Shown here: positions 12,301 through 27,400 of the stretch, piece after piece
Position numbering within the stretch: position 1 is the stretch's first letter
Layout of the letters: each line of letters opens with the position of its first letter
Source of the DNA: Peromyscus leucopus
Taxonomy: Eukaryota; Chordata; Mammalia; Rodentia; Cricetidae
Assembly (NCBI RefSeq): GCF_004664715.2
Contig: NC_051069.1
Coordinates: 4,761,501-4,825,500, forward strand
DNA length: 64,000 nucleotides
Reading direction: 5' to 3'
The notes under the pieces: model-generated
What the model was told of the DNA's origin: nothing
What the model saw: only the letters and a program-made list of their open reading frames with translations
Databases searched by the model: none
Translations under genes and position numbers: made by a program

Positions 12301-15300
12301 AGAGAGGATCTGGGAAGGGAGGAGGTGGGGAAAACTGTGATCAGAATATATTGTATGAAAAAAATCCATTTTCAATTTAAAGAGAGACAGAAACGGAGAG
12401 AAACAGAGACAGAGTCAGATATACAGGGAGAGAGAAGAGAGAAGAGGGAGAGATATACAAGGATCCACTTATCTGTGTAAAACAAATTAGGAAGCTTATA
12501 GGCTAAACCCAATCTCCCTAGAGTTAACTGGAGTCATGTGCTTCCAGGTAGGGAGTATGTGGAACACAGACAGTTCCTGTCTACAACTGGGTTTCTCTGT
12601 GATTTAGTAATTTATTGTAAAAGTAAAATCTAATTTCTATCTTAATCATTGACAAAATTTAGAAACAGAAACATAAATAAAATCATCCTAGGAAACAAAT
12701 TACAGTATACTGTTTTCAAACTGATCACACACGGACAACCTTAGGAAAAACTGAAAATACTCTTGAGGTTAAGTGATAGTAAAAGCAAAAAGTTTCCTAG
12801 GGATGATGACTATAAATAGTATGAAAGCCATATAGATGTATTGCTTTATGGTAATTGTAATTTTCATTAGATTGTATAACATTTTAACTGACATATTATT
12901 CATGAATGTCAGAGAATTACGTTGTACGTTCTCTGAACAAGTTATCTTACCAATGAAACGGAAATTTTTTACAAACTGGGAACACTTGAAAATGTTGTCA
13001 TTATTCAGACGTATGAACAAAACAGAAAATGCCATAATCTAGTGGCAATGAGCTACAAAGGACAGGAAGAAAACCACAGAGAACCAGGACAACTGAAATA
13101 TGGAAGGAAACGGACGTGGACGCTAGGACTGACTATGAAGAATTACAAAGTTCACTGAATAAAAACAAACAGCTTCTCGGGTGAAACTGAAACGGAGAAG
13201 CAGATGCAGTCAATAGAAAAGCAGGCAGCCCTGTCCAAAAATAAAGGAGAAACTGCCCCAAACTGTACAAAGTTCACTTTTTAAAATCCAGTGTGGTTGG
13301 CTTACACTGCTAGAAGTGACCTGAATAACACAAACCTAAAGACTCCAAAAGGGAAAGAGGGAAGAAAAAAGAGAAAAAGGGGAAGCAAGGGATCAAGACT
13401 GAGGGGAGAGAAGGGGAGGGGAGGAGCCCAAACCACACAAAAAAAAAAAAAGCCCACAGACAGGAGGACGCACAGAGGTCACAGAGGTCGGAGGAGGCTG
13501 GCGGCAGGAGTGGCCACAGCTCTTCCTCCGCCCTCCTCCACCATTCTCCAGTGCTGCAAGGTTGCAGTCGAGTCCTGAGGAGCTGTAGACACGTTGGACA
13601 GCCAAATACCATAAAATTAACACTCTGTTGGTGAGAGTAACTTCGTTCAGAAACGTTTGTGACAACATTGACCTCCATGTCTCCTCTGTAAATCGACTCT
13701 CCCTGGTACTCACTGTACTGATAGTTTGGGGGGATGTTTCTACTTGTAAGAATGTCACGCTTCAGTTGATCCTAAAGAGATTTGAGAATGAAAGAGAAAC
13801 ACACACTTAGCCACACATATATAAAAAATGTTTAAAAAGAATGGTTCTCACATCAGTACCTTCACTGCTCTTGTAACAACTAATCCATAAGAAAAATATA
13901 AAGCATAAATGTACAGGTGTTTCTCCTTACAATAAAGATACAAAGGCCTAAATATCTAGGAGCGTAAATATGCTCTTCTCTATGAAAACCACCCACAGAC
14001 AGATAAATATCCACAAAGTCCTAGTTGAAGGCTGAGGCTCCGTTCGAATGTTTCTGGAGACTTAAAGTGTATTCAATTCAAAACTATGATAATTTTGCCC
14101 CTATCTTCTAACTGAAGAAATAAGGCACTGGCTCCGGACACTGAAACACTGGGTCGTCCATCGACCACGTAGGAGATCGTCATCATAGCTATTTCAACCC
14201 TTGTGAGACCCACTCCGCTCCAGGTCTGACGGGTGGCACAGTCACAACACTCCTCACAGGAAACAGCGTATTAAGAACGCCTCCAAAATGAGCATGAACA
14301 ACCACAGAGGGTACTGTAATGGTCTCCCCGTCACTGTCAGGGGAACGGTTTCCAAAAGACCTTCAGACTCTCACTTTTCTAAAGAGCCAGATGGGAATTC
14401 AAAAGTTTTTTCACACTTATGATTTAGTTGATAGGCCAGTTAAACAAATAACTGACCGCCTGTCCTCATGAAGGACCTCCCTTTCCAACACACTTTTGGT
14501 GTGTAGTTGGCACTTCAAGGTAGAAACTGAAATTACCAAGATGTGTTCCCTTGATCCACGGTAAGACATGCTGCAGCCAACATTCCAGTAGGCACTGAGG
14601 CTGTCAAGTTTCACAAGCTATGCAGGAAAAATGAAAGTGGTCAGGCACAGCACCCTGAAACTGCCCATCAGCATTCAACAACTGCCCTCATGCTCACTGA
14701 AATCCTGAACTTCTAAGGAAAGAAAATATGCAGAAATGAAGGGGGGCAGATACATAGGACTGGTTAAGTTTAGCATTTGTTAAACTGTGTTTCTGGGAAC
14801 ACATTTTCAGGAGATTCGCATTCATTCAATTACCAAACAGCAAGAATTGAGCACATAACAGACTGTTTTGCTAAATAAGAAAACACAAGCTTCCTCCAGC
14901 AGTTATCAATGGCTGCCCTGGGGAGGACTGCGGGAGAGGAGCCCGTGGCCAATAAGAGGCAGGGAAAGCTACAGACTGGCCGATACCACCATGCTTATGA
15001 GCCATGGCAAGCACTGAGCAGTCCTGCAGGTAAACACAGAGCACACACGTGCTCAGTCATGCATGGGGTGGAGCTTAACCAGTTCTCTTGCCTGGTTATC
15101 CACAAATTATTCTTTCTACATCCTATACCTCAATTACCTAGTCTTTCATAAAATACCATTTGGGGATGCTACTTGTCTCCAGATCCTTCACTTGAAGGAT
15201 GAAGAACCTAAACTTCAGAGTAGACAAGTGATCACAGAAAGTCATGTGGCAAAAACTTAATCCAAACCAGATCCTGGACTTTTTCCACCCCTGACCCATC

Positions 15301-16538
15301 TTTATTAACAAACTCTAAAGACAAAGCAAGTACTTTAGATCTAGGGCATTTAGGTCTCGCTTAGTCACTCATATTGAACACAATTTTCCCTACTGACCTA
15401 ACTTTGCCAAGGAATACATCAACCCTGTTAAAATAGCTCTGACACTCAACACGTTTTATATGTTTCTGCTTTATGGGGCAGACTTGTTAAACACGCAATC
15501 AGTACGAAATACCTAAGTCTGTCAAGGGCAACAAGCATTATTTTAGAATTCAGAAACAGGTTATTTAACAAATTGATTAAGACAGTCAATTTAAAACATA
15601 GTGTTTAACTCTTTTTAAATTCAAAGTGGGCATATGCAGATCACCCAGAATCCTGACTGGCTAAAATTCAGAATCAAACAACATTAATTCCATAAATACA
15701 TTAGACGTCTTTAATGTTAAACATAAGTAGATTACCACACTGAGAGGCACTGTCCAGGATACTGAGATTGCATACACAATATTTCCGGGCATGCTGCTAG
15801 TTTTATCATAAATACAAAGGTAGTCAGGTTTCCTCTACACACCAGCATTTTATATGGCCAAAAGCAGTTGCCAAGAATCGGTTCATTTACTATACACCAA
15901 TGCACTTTTGTACTTGCTCCTGCCCTCTCCCGAAGTTCTGAGGGCTAAGATGTGTGACTTTTGATCTATCCTTAAGATGTACTTGACACTTTGGCAGCAT
16001 GTGCATTAAAATGACTAAGTGATGACACTTGGGGGGCAAAGTGAAACCAGACACCTCTCCAGGCTGGCTGCAGAGGCTGGACTCCCATGTTGCTGCTCCA
16101 CCCCAACATCTGGCTGAACAGATATTTCAGCACTTAGAGATCTTATCTACATGAGTGCAAAAATTGATCCCCAGCAAGAAATTCTAAAACCTTATTATGA
16201 AAAATATAGTACCTTATATATGATTTTTTCTGCTTCATTTAGAATGCATGGAGTCCAGTGTTCATTTGTCGTCTAAAAAGAAGAGAGGGTCAACTCTTAC
16301 AAAGCAGTACGTGTCATCCAGCACTCCAGTATCTAATCTATATGCAATAACCAAGTCATTTAGGAAGAGAAGTGGCCAGCCAGACAGCTCAGTGAGTAAA
16401 GGCACTGGCCACCAAGGCTAACAACTTGAATTCGACACCATGATCCACAAGGTAGAATGGGGGACAACAGACTCCAACAAGTTGTCCTCTGACTTCCACA
16501 TGCATATTGTGGTGCGCACATGCCCATCCTCTCCCCTC

Positions 16539-16621
<83 letters not shown>

Positions 16622-18401
16622 ACTTTACAAATAGACATTATTTTTTAAAAATTTAAGTTACCTAAGTAATGTCGAATAATGTCAGCCGTTTCTTTATATA
16701 TTATATGACAAAATCAAAGAAACAATGAAAATTAAAACTGAAGAAATTCTACTTAAACTAGGCTCCTCCGCTCAGGAAATTATTATTGGGTATATGTCTG
16801 AAGTCATAAACAAGAGTAAGAGCAGGGAGCTGGTGAGTGCACTGTGAAGAAGGTCATCATGTTTTCAGCAGGCTGACAAGCACCAATAGCGTCCACCTTT
16901 ACTGATGGCATTCCTGAGGACTGCTTAAGAACGGCTTCAAAAGCAGAAGCATTAGGATGCCCTGAGTGGGAGTCAGACGCAGAAAGCAGGCAGTTCTCAA
17001 CAGGCCTGGCTGGAAGGAGGGCGGGGAAAAGAGGTTAGAGAGTCTGGTTGCAGATAGAAAGTTAAGCAGGGCCTGTTTAATTTTAGCTGTGAGGAAGAGA
17101 CAAGAACGTGAAGACTGGCATGATAGCACACACCTTTAATCCCAGCACTCAGGAGGCAGAGGCAGGAGGATTTCTATAAGTTCAAGGCCAGTCTGGTCTA
17201 CCTAGTGAGTTCCAAGCTGGCCAGGGCAATATAGTGTGATTCTGTCTCAAAAAAAAAAGTGTTTAGTTGCTTATGAGAAGATGCAAGGAAAGAGAAAAAG
17301 AAAGCTGTTCTAGAAAAGAATGACAGAAGCTGGCGGGGGTTGCGCACGCCTTTAATCCCAGCACTCAGGAGACAGAGCAGGCAGATCTCTGTGAGTTCGA
17401 GGTCAGCCTGGGCTACAGAGTGAGTCCCAGGAATGGTGCAAAGCTACACAGAGAAACCCTGTCTCAAAAAACAAACAAACAAACAAAAAAAAAAGAATGA
17501 CAGAAAGGAGGAAGAAACGAAGATTCCTGGGGACATGGGGGAGATGAGACCCTGCGCAGACACAGATCTAACACAGAAGTAAGGTGGTTCCTGGGAAGAC
17601 GAAAGGAAGAATGGTGTGTACACAAGAGGCAGCAGGCTTCCTTTTACCTACAACACCCCAGCAGCTGAAGCAGGACATAACCAAGTCAGACAATGCTCCA
17701 CAGGCTTCAGACAGACTCAATCTCACCAAACACAAGGTAGGTCTCTGAATTAGCGATAAGTGTAGTTTAGCTAGAAGCCTATCCTGGTACCTAGGAAGAT
17801 GACATGCTACGTACAGATCCTGACACAATACAATAGGGAGCACAGGAGGGGCTGATAAGCTCTAAGAAGGAAGGAAAAACAAACAGCAAAGGCAAGATAC
17901 TCTCTGAGGAGTCCTAAAGCCTGGGCAGAATGACCAGGCTGGCAAAGGGAACTGTCAAACAGGCAAATAAAACAGCACGGACTCTGAGCACACACTCAGG
18001 GAATCGCAAGAACACACAGTGAGGAGACCATCTGCACTAGTACGCCCTTCCAGACCAGGCTGGGTAGACGACCAGTGCTCATTTCTGTATTACATGTTAG
18101 ATGCTCAAAGGTAAGTAGGATGCTCTTTGTGAACACTCTATTAGGCTAAGTCTTCTGAACCAACGATCTCTCTACCCTTGAGAATCCAGAGTCTGGTCTT
18201 TCAGATTATTCTGTTTTATCAAAAGCTACTTCATGTCCCCAACCATGTTTCTTACCATTTAGTTACTTAGAACAGTAATAAAAAAAATCTACTCTGAGAA
18301 TATGCATATTCTCTTTTGTTTAAGAGATTAGACAGTAAACAACCTGTATTATGAAATATCTAATAAAAATGAGTAACATAATACATCCCAATGTGACTCA
18401 C

Positions 18402-18484
<83 letters not shown>

Positions 18485-21400
18485 CACCCTCTTTGTCTAC
18501 TCTCTGGAGAGCCTACAAAATCATACCAAGTATGAGCTCAGCACACTACACAGTCATCTGCTCCTTCCCACATGGGTAAGGTACAGCATTCATTTCTTCT
18601 AAATGGTTTAACATTTGTTATGTGGGAACATGTAAAAAAATTAAAATAATTACTAAATATAAAAGTATACCAAAAATGGTAAACTTGCAGAAAATGTGCA
18701 GCAGACTTCTTCAGAAACATGAAAGCTCTGTGAAGTAACAACGTGCCTTAGGCAATTCAGTTGATTTCAGAATATTAATACTTTACAGATCCCACAGAAA
18801 TTTTAAATAAGACAACATTACCAATAAACTAAATTCTCCCAGCGTGACACCAAATGAAAGCGGCCTTTCTGGATCAGTGACCTACCAAAGAAGAAAGGAA
18901 ACATTAAAATATGAGGTGGTAGAAGCTTTCAAACAGAACACATGTACATACGAACAATACCAAATGCATGCAGAGGTAGATTTTGTTTTCCTGTAACTAA
19001 AAATTGTGATTTTAAAAGAAGAGATTATTAATTTGAGACTAAGTGACAGGAACACAGAAAGAGCTGGAGGAGGTGGAAAGGAGGGGTAGAATTATGTAAA
19101 TATAGTATTTGTGTATGTAATTCTCAAAAAAATTAAATTTAAAACAAAATGTAAATTTAATAATAAAAATAATAAGTAGTCAGCAGGTAGACACATGTCT
19201 AGGAAGAAGTCACACTGCCCAAGGGACTTCTGAAGGAGGAGAGGGGACTCTGACATGGCCATGTGTCCACAGGAGCATATGACAGCTCCGATGCCACTAA
19301 CTCGGGATCTTCCCAGAACTCTGTTTTCCTGTAATTAAGAAGCTCCGTAACTATGACCAACAGACGCTTGCGTGTATCACAATGTTCTTCTCAGACAGGT
19401 ATAAGGAGGCATCACAGATGACGACTTCATCACTAAATGACTGCTCCAACACCTCAGATTTTCCTCTTTGGAAACATGAGACTATCTTTATAACCTTTCA
19501 CTTCCCTTGACGCTTCAAAGGCGCCTGGAAAGGGGAAAGCCTGGCTTTTGTGTGTTGCTGGGGTTGTTTTGCTTTTCTTGAGACAGGATCTTGCTTTGTA
19601 GTCCAGCCTGGTCCTGAACTTTGAGTCTTTCTATTGCAGCCAGGCTTCAGAATCTCGGTATGTAATTTCCCGGGTCTATTTACCCAGATCTCCCAATGAT
19701 AAGCCGCTTTTCTCTCTCTGAACTTTGCTATGTGATACAGTGTTTAGCCTGTGCCATGACATGCCTGATGTCGCTGCCTGAGACTGCCGGAAGAGGTTGG
19801 AAAGCCATAGACAACTGTTTGCTTGTGATGGAGAACTCCTAGAAAAGGAACTGTAAATGTTGTTCTAAGCCATCCAAATGGAACTCCACAGCCTTGTCAC
19901 TCAGACCCTTCTCAAACAGGAAATACATGTGCATGCTCTGGGGGAGCTGGAGAGCACAAACAGCTTCATAGATCTTATTTGCAATTAATACACATAAATA
20001 TTTAATTTACATAAATATATAAGCCAGGTGGTAGTGATGCATGCCTTTAATCCCAGCACTCAGGAGGCACAGGCAAGAGGATCTCTCTGAGTTCGAGGCT
20101 AGCCTGGTCTACCAAGCGAGTTCCAGGAAAGGTGCAAAGCTATACAGAGAAACCCTGTCTCAAAAAAAAACAAAAAAAAAAAAAATTAAAAAAATAAAAT
20201 TAAATTAAATATATAATGGAGTCGTGTGTGGTGGTACATACCTGTAATACCCGAACTCAGTAGATGGGGCAAGCAGCCACGCTCAGCTACATATAAAGTT
20301 TCATGACAGCTTGGGCTGCATAAGATCTTGTCTCAAAAAAAAAGGAAAAAGTGTACATATGTGTGTGTCTGCATGTGTGTGAGTCTGCACCTCTGTGTGA
20401 GGGGGGTGGAGAAAAGGAGCGACAGGGAGAAGGAAATGATTTATTCATCTTTTGATAGCTACTTCAAAAATAACTTACAGCGATTTCAGAAGAAATTCTG
20501 ATATGAGCCAACTCTACAGCTGAAAGACTGACTGCCTGTAATTCCCCAATGTATATTTCTTACATCCCATATTTCTCATACACTCTTAGACAAAATAATT
20601 AAGGCAACTACCCTGAAAGACATGTGATATAAGAACTGTTTACACATTTCAACTTTCTTCCTTTTAGGTTATTTTACTATATTTTGTCACAGGTGAAATG
20701 CTGCCACAGACACCAGTCTAGATATGACTGAGTGGACTCCTATGGATCTCTGTGCATTCCTTATTAAACAGAAAGAAGTCACATGACTTCCTAATTGTAT
20801 TTCTAATGGTGAGAAGCTTAGACAGATTCAAACTGAGGTTCTCATTCAGTACTATGTTACTAGGACACAGAGTACAATGTGATGTTGCCATAGCTATATT
20901 TGCTGGGGAGGGCTGGAACGTGGGAAATTCACCTCACACATCTACCATTTCCTACTTCTCATAACCAGCAGCCACTATGCATTTGACTTCCTAGTTCCCA
21001 GATATACATTACTATCTGCGGTATTTATCTCTGTGTAACTCTCTTATTTAGCTTTCTTAAAATCACCAGCTCCAGCCATGTTGTTGTGAATGACAAACGG
21101 CCTGTTTTCAGGCCAAAAAGTACTTCACTGTGGAAAAGTACAGTATTTTTGTTATCTGTTCATCTGTCTACTGCATTTCAGCTGCTCCTACATCTAGGCT
21201 ATTGTGAACAACACTGCGGATGTCTCTTCAAGATGTTTCATTCAATTTATTCAGTTATATATCCAGAAATCAGTTGTGAATCTTATTGTACTCTTAATTT
21301 TAGGTTTTGGGGAAAAGCACTCCAGCTTTTAAAATTAGTTATATCATTTGCATGTGAACCCCCAAGTATAGAAACGCCCCCACATAGCTTTAACAATAAC

Positions 21401-24400
21401 TCTTTCACTTCCATAATACATGGAGTACAATTTTTTCCTAGTTTACTATAACCAAGAACATTTAAGTTGTTATCAAAGTTCACTTTAATTCCTCCAGAAA
21501 GCTAAAAGATAAAGTAAGTAGTAGAGTGTTTTGTTTGTTTTGTTTCAATATTCAATAGTGTTACACAGAGACCCCGGAAAGGAAATCAAAACCCTGTGTA
21601 TCATATGCTTCCAATCTAGTCAAAACTTAATGCAAATTAACAAGAGAATCCAGGGTGACTTGTGTCAAGACTGGCTTCAGAGCCACTGTGGGTGCTCATG
21701 ACCAGTTCAAGCCCACTCTAAGGACAGGTAAGAGGCTGTAACTACATGACCAGAGGCCCTATCTGCTGGCTGCCATTACCAAGAGTCACTCCATCACCTT
21801 TCAGAACAAATTGTTCTGACCATATAAAAATGAAATTAGTTTCCTAAAGTTACATCATAACATGTACAACAAAATCCAAATAAACCACAGAGAACAGTCA
21901 CGTGGTTTTACATGCAGCGGTTTTACAGTGTATTTATGTATGTAGAGCCCGGCTAACTCAGCCTAGAGGAAAAGGTGGAACACTGGCATATTTACAGGAG
22001 TGGCTATCTTAAATTATTTAAATTGGGTTCAAATAATCTGCAGATGGAATACTGTAAGATACAGAATATCATAAAACACATTTAATGACCAACTTAAAAT
22101 ACTGAAACCACTTACGTCATCTTCATATTTAATGTGAATGTCTGTGATTTTCACTTGAACGTTTTTTATTACTTGAGTTGCCAATTTTTCCAAAAATGTA
22201 TCCTTTTTTGCTTCTTTGGGCTTATCTATAAAAACAGAAAAAGAGGAGCTCAAGACTTGCAATTCTCACACCTCCTAACCGACGGCCGAGGGGCACTAAT
22301 GGAACTACGCAATAGAAATTACAATGTGCTGTAGGGTCCTCTCTTAGGTTTACAGTAGAGCCTGATATCCAGCTCCAACTTAAAAATCAGTTTTATATTT
22401 AAACTGCACTCTAACGATCATTTTACCTTCTAAGACAGAAATCAAGGTGTATAAACAGCACAGGCAGAGAACTGTGTGTACCTACCTTTGGAGCGATCAA
22501 GACCTTTAAAACGTTTCTTAAAATGTTTTTTGTGCTTTTTACGCTTACGTCCTTCTCAGTGGAAGCATTTTAGTGAGAAAAGGATAAAAGTCAAGTTAGC
22601 AGACAAGAGGACAGGAAAGAAAATACGAGAATTCTTCCTGACATCAAAGCTCAGCGTCACTTACCTCCGACTACACTGACTGACCTACTACTTCAACATA
22701 GACACAAACTCACACACTTCCTTTACTAGACTAGCATTCTGCACTAAAGAACAACCTTTAATCTAGAGAATAGCTTGGCAGGAACAATTATACAAAATAT
22801 GGATAAGATATAGCCATTCCCAATGGTGTTTTAATACTCATGACTACAGATTTACAGTGTCAATTACAATTCAATGTTACCAAAATATTGGAAATGTAAT
22901 GGTGATGATATAAAACCTTCAGGGAAAGGTTTTAAGCAATGTGCGGCAGGGACACAGGGATACAAATGGGATGAAAGGGTTGAGTGCTGATGGCCTCTCT
23001 TGATGATACCCTTCACAAACAGGAACTGCTTAGGCGTGTCTTATAGCTCATAAAAGTATGAGGGCATAGGGCATAATTGTATACTAAACAGTCCATCCAA
23101 CTAGCAGTCACTCCTTTAAATTGCATCCTTTTTTATTTGACATTTTCACATTAACCAACACCTTTCTTACCCAGCCTCTGAATGTTCTACTCAACAGGCA
23201 GCCAGGCATCAGCTGTGACCTGAACTCCCCAAGGACATTCTCCTGACTCTGCCCCCATCCTCACCTTCTGCTACAGAACCTTCTGCATGCTACTGCATCT
23301 AAAATACTGTTGAGCCCATCAATTCCCTGTTCAAAATCATTCAAAGGCTCTCTGCAGCCTGCCAGATAAAATCAAATGTCTGCATGACACGGGCCTTATC
23401 CTGCCAGTCATGAACTACAAAACACACATAATGTCAATGCCTACTGCCTCCCTACACATTGTTCTGTAAATGGCTGCCGTCCTTTGCTGAGCAATCTTCT
23501 AGGCATAGCTGGCTGTCTCGTGTCCAACATCCTGCTGTATGACTCGCTGCCTGTCTGAAGCTTCTCACAGCTCCTCTAGCAGCCCCAGGGCCTGTAGCTT
23601 ACACGAAATTCTAATAAACAGGGAGGGCATTGTATCTAAAGTGTTTGCCTGATTCTCTTGCCAATGAGCAAGAGGTTCCTATCCAGCAGGAGGCTTCCAA
23701 GGACAGAGATTCATATCTAAGCAAAAAGTACATAATATTTGTCTGTTCAAATGAATTAAAACATCTACACATAAACATTATAACAAAATACATAAATAAG
23801 ATGGAAATATATTTGTATATAGTTGTAAACTCTATTTTGTTTTGTTGATATTTGCAAACTTTCCTACCATAAAATTAGGGCGTGAACTTGAATTACAGAA
23901 ATAAACTCTGAGTTTCCAGAAGAAAGCACTTACATACATAACAGAAGCTGGATAGCGCAGACACCAGCATTTCCTAACACAGTCACAGTTCCTGATTCCA
24001 GTCCATAAATCAAACATACAGAAAGACTGAGTTCTCAAGGAATACTACTTGGAAAAAAGTAAAAAAGTCAGCACTGTTCAGAAACCATTCCAGCTGTTAA
24101 CTCTCTAGCTTCACAGGTGGTCTAGACCCTGCCCAATCTTTAATGTCAGCATGAGGGACATCACGTCAGTCCTCCTCAAACCATTTTAAATCCACAAGAG
24201 TGCTACATAGTGATGAAAGTTCCCAATTAATCTAATGAAGAATAAATGTATTACTCTCAAATACTCTAAAACAGTTCTCAAAACTTTGGTCTCAGGACCC
24301 TTTAATTCACATTTAAAGTATAAGCAGTTTGAAGAGATTTTAAGTAATATAGGCTATAATTATTCATATTTACCATGCTGGAAATAAAAACAGAAACTAT

Positions 24401-27400
24401 TTTCTTAATTCTTTCAAAATAATATTAAAGCATCATTTGATTACTTATAATTATGCCCTATATATACATATATTGTATGTGTATACATATATATTATATA
24501 CAAACACAATTTAAAGTCACCGTGAGAAGCATGTGATTTTTTTCATTTTTACCAATCCCCTTAATATCTGGCTTAGTAGAAGATGGCTGGACTCACATAT
24601 CTGCTTCTGCCTTCAATCCACTGAAATATGCTGTTCTGACTGAAGTACACAATGAAAAGTGTTTTCGTGGTCTCTTTGTGTAATAATGGGGAATGCACTC
24701 AAGTTCAGTATATAGAGTTTCTTAATTACAGTTTTGTAGTCAGCCAGATCACAATCAGTTGGCCTCCTCACACATTGCGTGGGCCTTTCACACACCCGTG
24801 ACTCATCCTCACTGGCTATATGGAAATCCCGCTGCAGTGAGCTGGGCAAGCCTTCCTCAGGCCCAGTCTTGTCACTGTTTAACACAGAGGCACCCTTGCT
24901 GGAATCACCACCAGTCTCATGGGAAAGTCTGGCCATCCTGGGTGGCTGTTAGCTCAAGATGGCAAACGAGGGCTTCTTAAAATTCTAATGTTTCCTTCAA
25001 AGTACAAAGTGTTACCACTCAAATACGCTGGTTCACTTTTACTTTGTTTTGTGAAGTAGCTACACACTCAAATTTGAATGATGACAATCGGTCAATCTTT
25101 CAAGTAAAAAACAGCCTCTGTTCATAAGAGGCAACTTCAGCTAACAACTCCCACATCTGCACAAATAATCATCCTTGAGAAAGAACCTGCCTCAGCATTC
25201 AGAAAGGCTTCACACATACTTTCTCTCGTGTCCCACAAAATTTTAGAGACCTGCTCAAGAATTAATGTCTGTTAAAACTGAAATTCTATTTTATCAAGGA
25301 AATACGTTAATAAGTATTGGCACACTTCATTTTCTTTTGTCTTGTAATGAGTACACTGTAGTAAAGAATACAATGACTACTGGTCCAGTGAGGTGTCCCG
25401 CCTTGGATCAGGCCACAGCAGCCACTGAGTTTACAAGCCACTGCTTGAACACCTGCACACAGATGCCAACTCAGTGATAAATTAAATGTTTTGATAGCAT
25501 TATGAAAATAGCTAGCTCTGCCTTTCTGAGAATGGCTGCTCTAAAGTTAAAAAAGAGTGGTGTGAAATAAGGGAAGACTGTGCACTTGGAAACTGAAAGG
25601 GGAAACTGTCAGAAAGCACACATTAGCTCCTAGCTAAGGGAATGAGGACAACATCAAAGGAACTCTTCTCACTGTACCACGAGCCTCACTTTATCCAGGA
25701 TTACTTTAAAATCTAAAAGGAGGGTAATGAATCAGTAAAGGTCCTTCACTGTGACTTCTGATGGCTTTTAACAAGTGATTGTGTAACGTATTAGAAAGGG
25801 TCACCAACATCCATTTATAGACCAGAAAACCCTGGCCCCACTGACAACAGAGAGCCGGTTCATTATGGCCTATAAAACTGCACAATGAGCCCTGAGATTT
25901 CCCATACTATCCTCTGTGTCGAACAAAGTAACAATCAGCAGTCAGCCATGGTCACTACCATGGCAGATTTGTAAAAAGAACAACTGTCCTCGAGATAACT
26001 TCACTTAACACTATGACTCTGCCAGGCAAGCTCTCCCACTGTCAAAATGGGCACAAATATGAAAGAAGCTTCTATCTGCATGAGAATTCTAACATAGCAC
26101 CCACTGTTTAAGATTTGAGATGCAGATCCATTTACCATTTAGTCCAGCAAATCTAAAGTATGATTAAATTAACATTAAAAAAAAACTCCTGAAGAGTTAC
26201 AAAAACGTAACATTTTATTTAAAATAGTAAAAACTGTTGCTATATATCTGGTACAAATCCTAGTGTACAAAAGGTCCCCTTCTAAATCCTACAGCAAACA
26301 GCCTTCAATTTGCCTTTGTGAAGCTTCAGGTTTCAACACACTGCACGGGGCAGCAGACTAGAGAAGATTCTACAATCAGGGAGGGCATGAGAAGATGCAG
26401 AAATCCTGCCTTGAGGCTCTGAATGAAGTATTACAAAAAAAAAAAAATCATCTTACTGCTTCTTGAAAATTTGAAAATCTCTGCTGTAAGCATGAGAAAG
26501 TAGTCAGGTGGGCAGGACTACTACTGTACTAGAAACTAAGGCCAAAGGGCAGTAGGAATTTCATAATCACCTGCCGCTATGGGAGCTGGCTCCACAGGGG
26601 CAGTGAACTCTGCTTGCTCATCCACAAACGCCAAGCCCCCAGCATGGAGTTTGCCCCAGAAGACACTCACAAGACTCAGTGAATGAGTGAATGGCTGCAA
26701 AGGGGAGGGAAGAGGAGGGAAGGGCGAGGGTGTGAACATGAATTACATTTCCATATTTCTCAAAGGGTGGCACACCATCGAATGGACTCCACTAAACGCT
26801 CAGGCATGGATGAGAACATCACATTCACGAAGCGAAGTATAATTAACCATGCATACCCACCAGGCTTGACGTCCTTGTAAAGCAAGTTCTCCAAGCCATA
26901 CATGAACTCCCCTGAGTGTGCACCTGCATCCCACGGCAGCAGAAACCGAAAGGCAAAGCATTGTAAGACACCTTCAGTCTTGCACGGGAAACGCACCCAA
27001 ACTTAACTGCAAAGACTCAGAAACCACGCGACGGGGCGAGTGAAGAGTCAGCTAAGTAAACCACCCACTCCTAAGGAGACATTCCCAGTGACAGCAGGTT
27101 CGTCCTTTTCACAAACAAACCGTATTTTCCTATTACACCAAAAATTCTCCATCGTGACAGTCGGAGCCATCAAACTGGTCAGGGCGGGTCAACAGCAGTG
27201 ATGGTTTGGGTCTTGCTGTGATTTTCATCTTCAAACACAACACGGATCTGCTCTCTGGATTCTCTCCCCACCTGTCATTTTGCCCATGTTCATTAAGTTC
27301 CTATGACATCTGCCATTCATTTTCAAGTCAGATGAGAAAAATCTCATCTTACTTTAGTGTGACATGTTCCTTGCAGATAGGCTGCCTGCACCCTTTGCCC

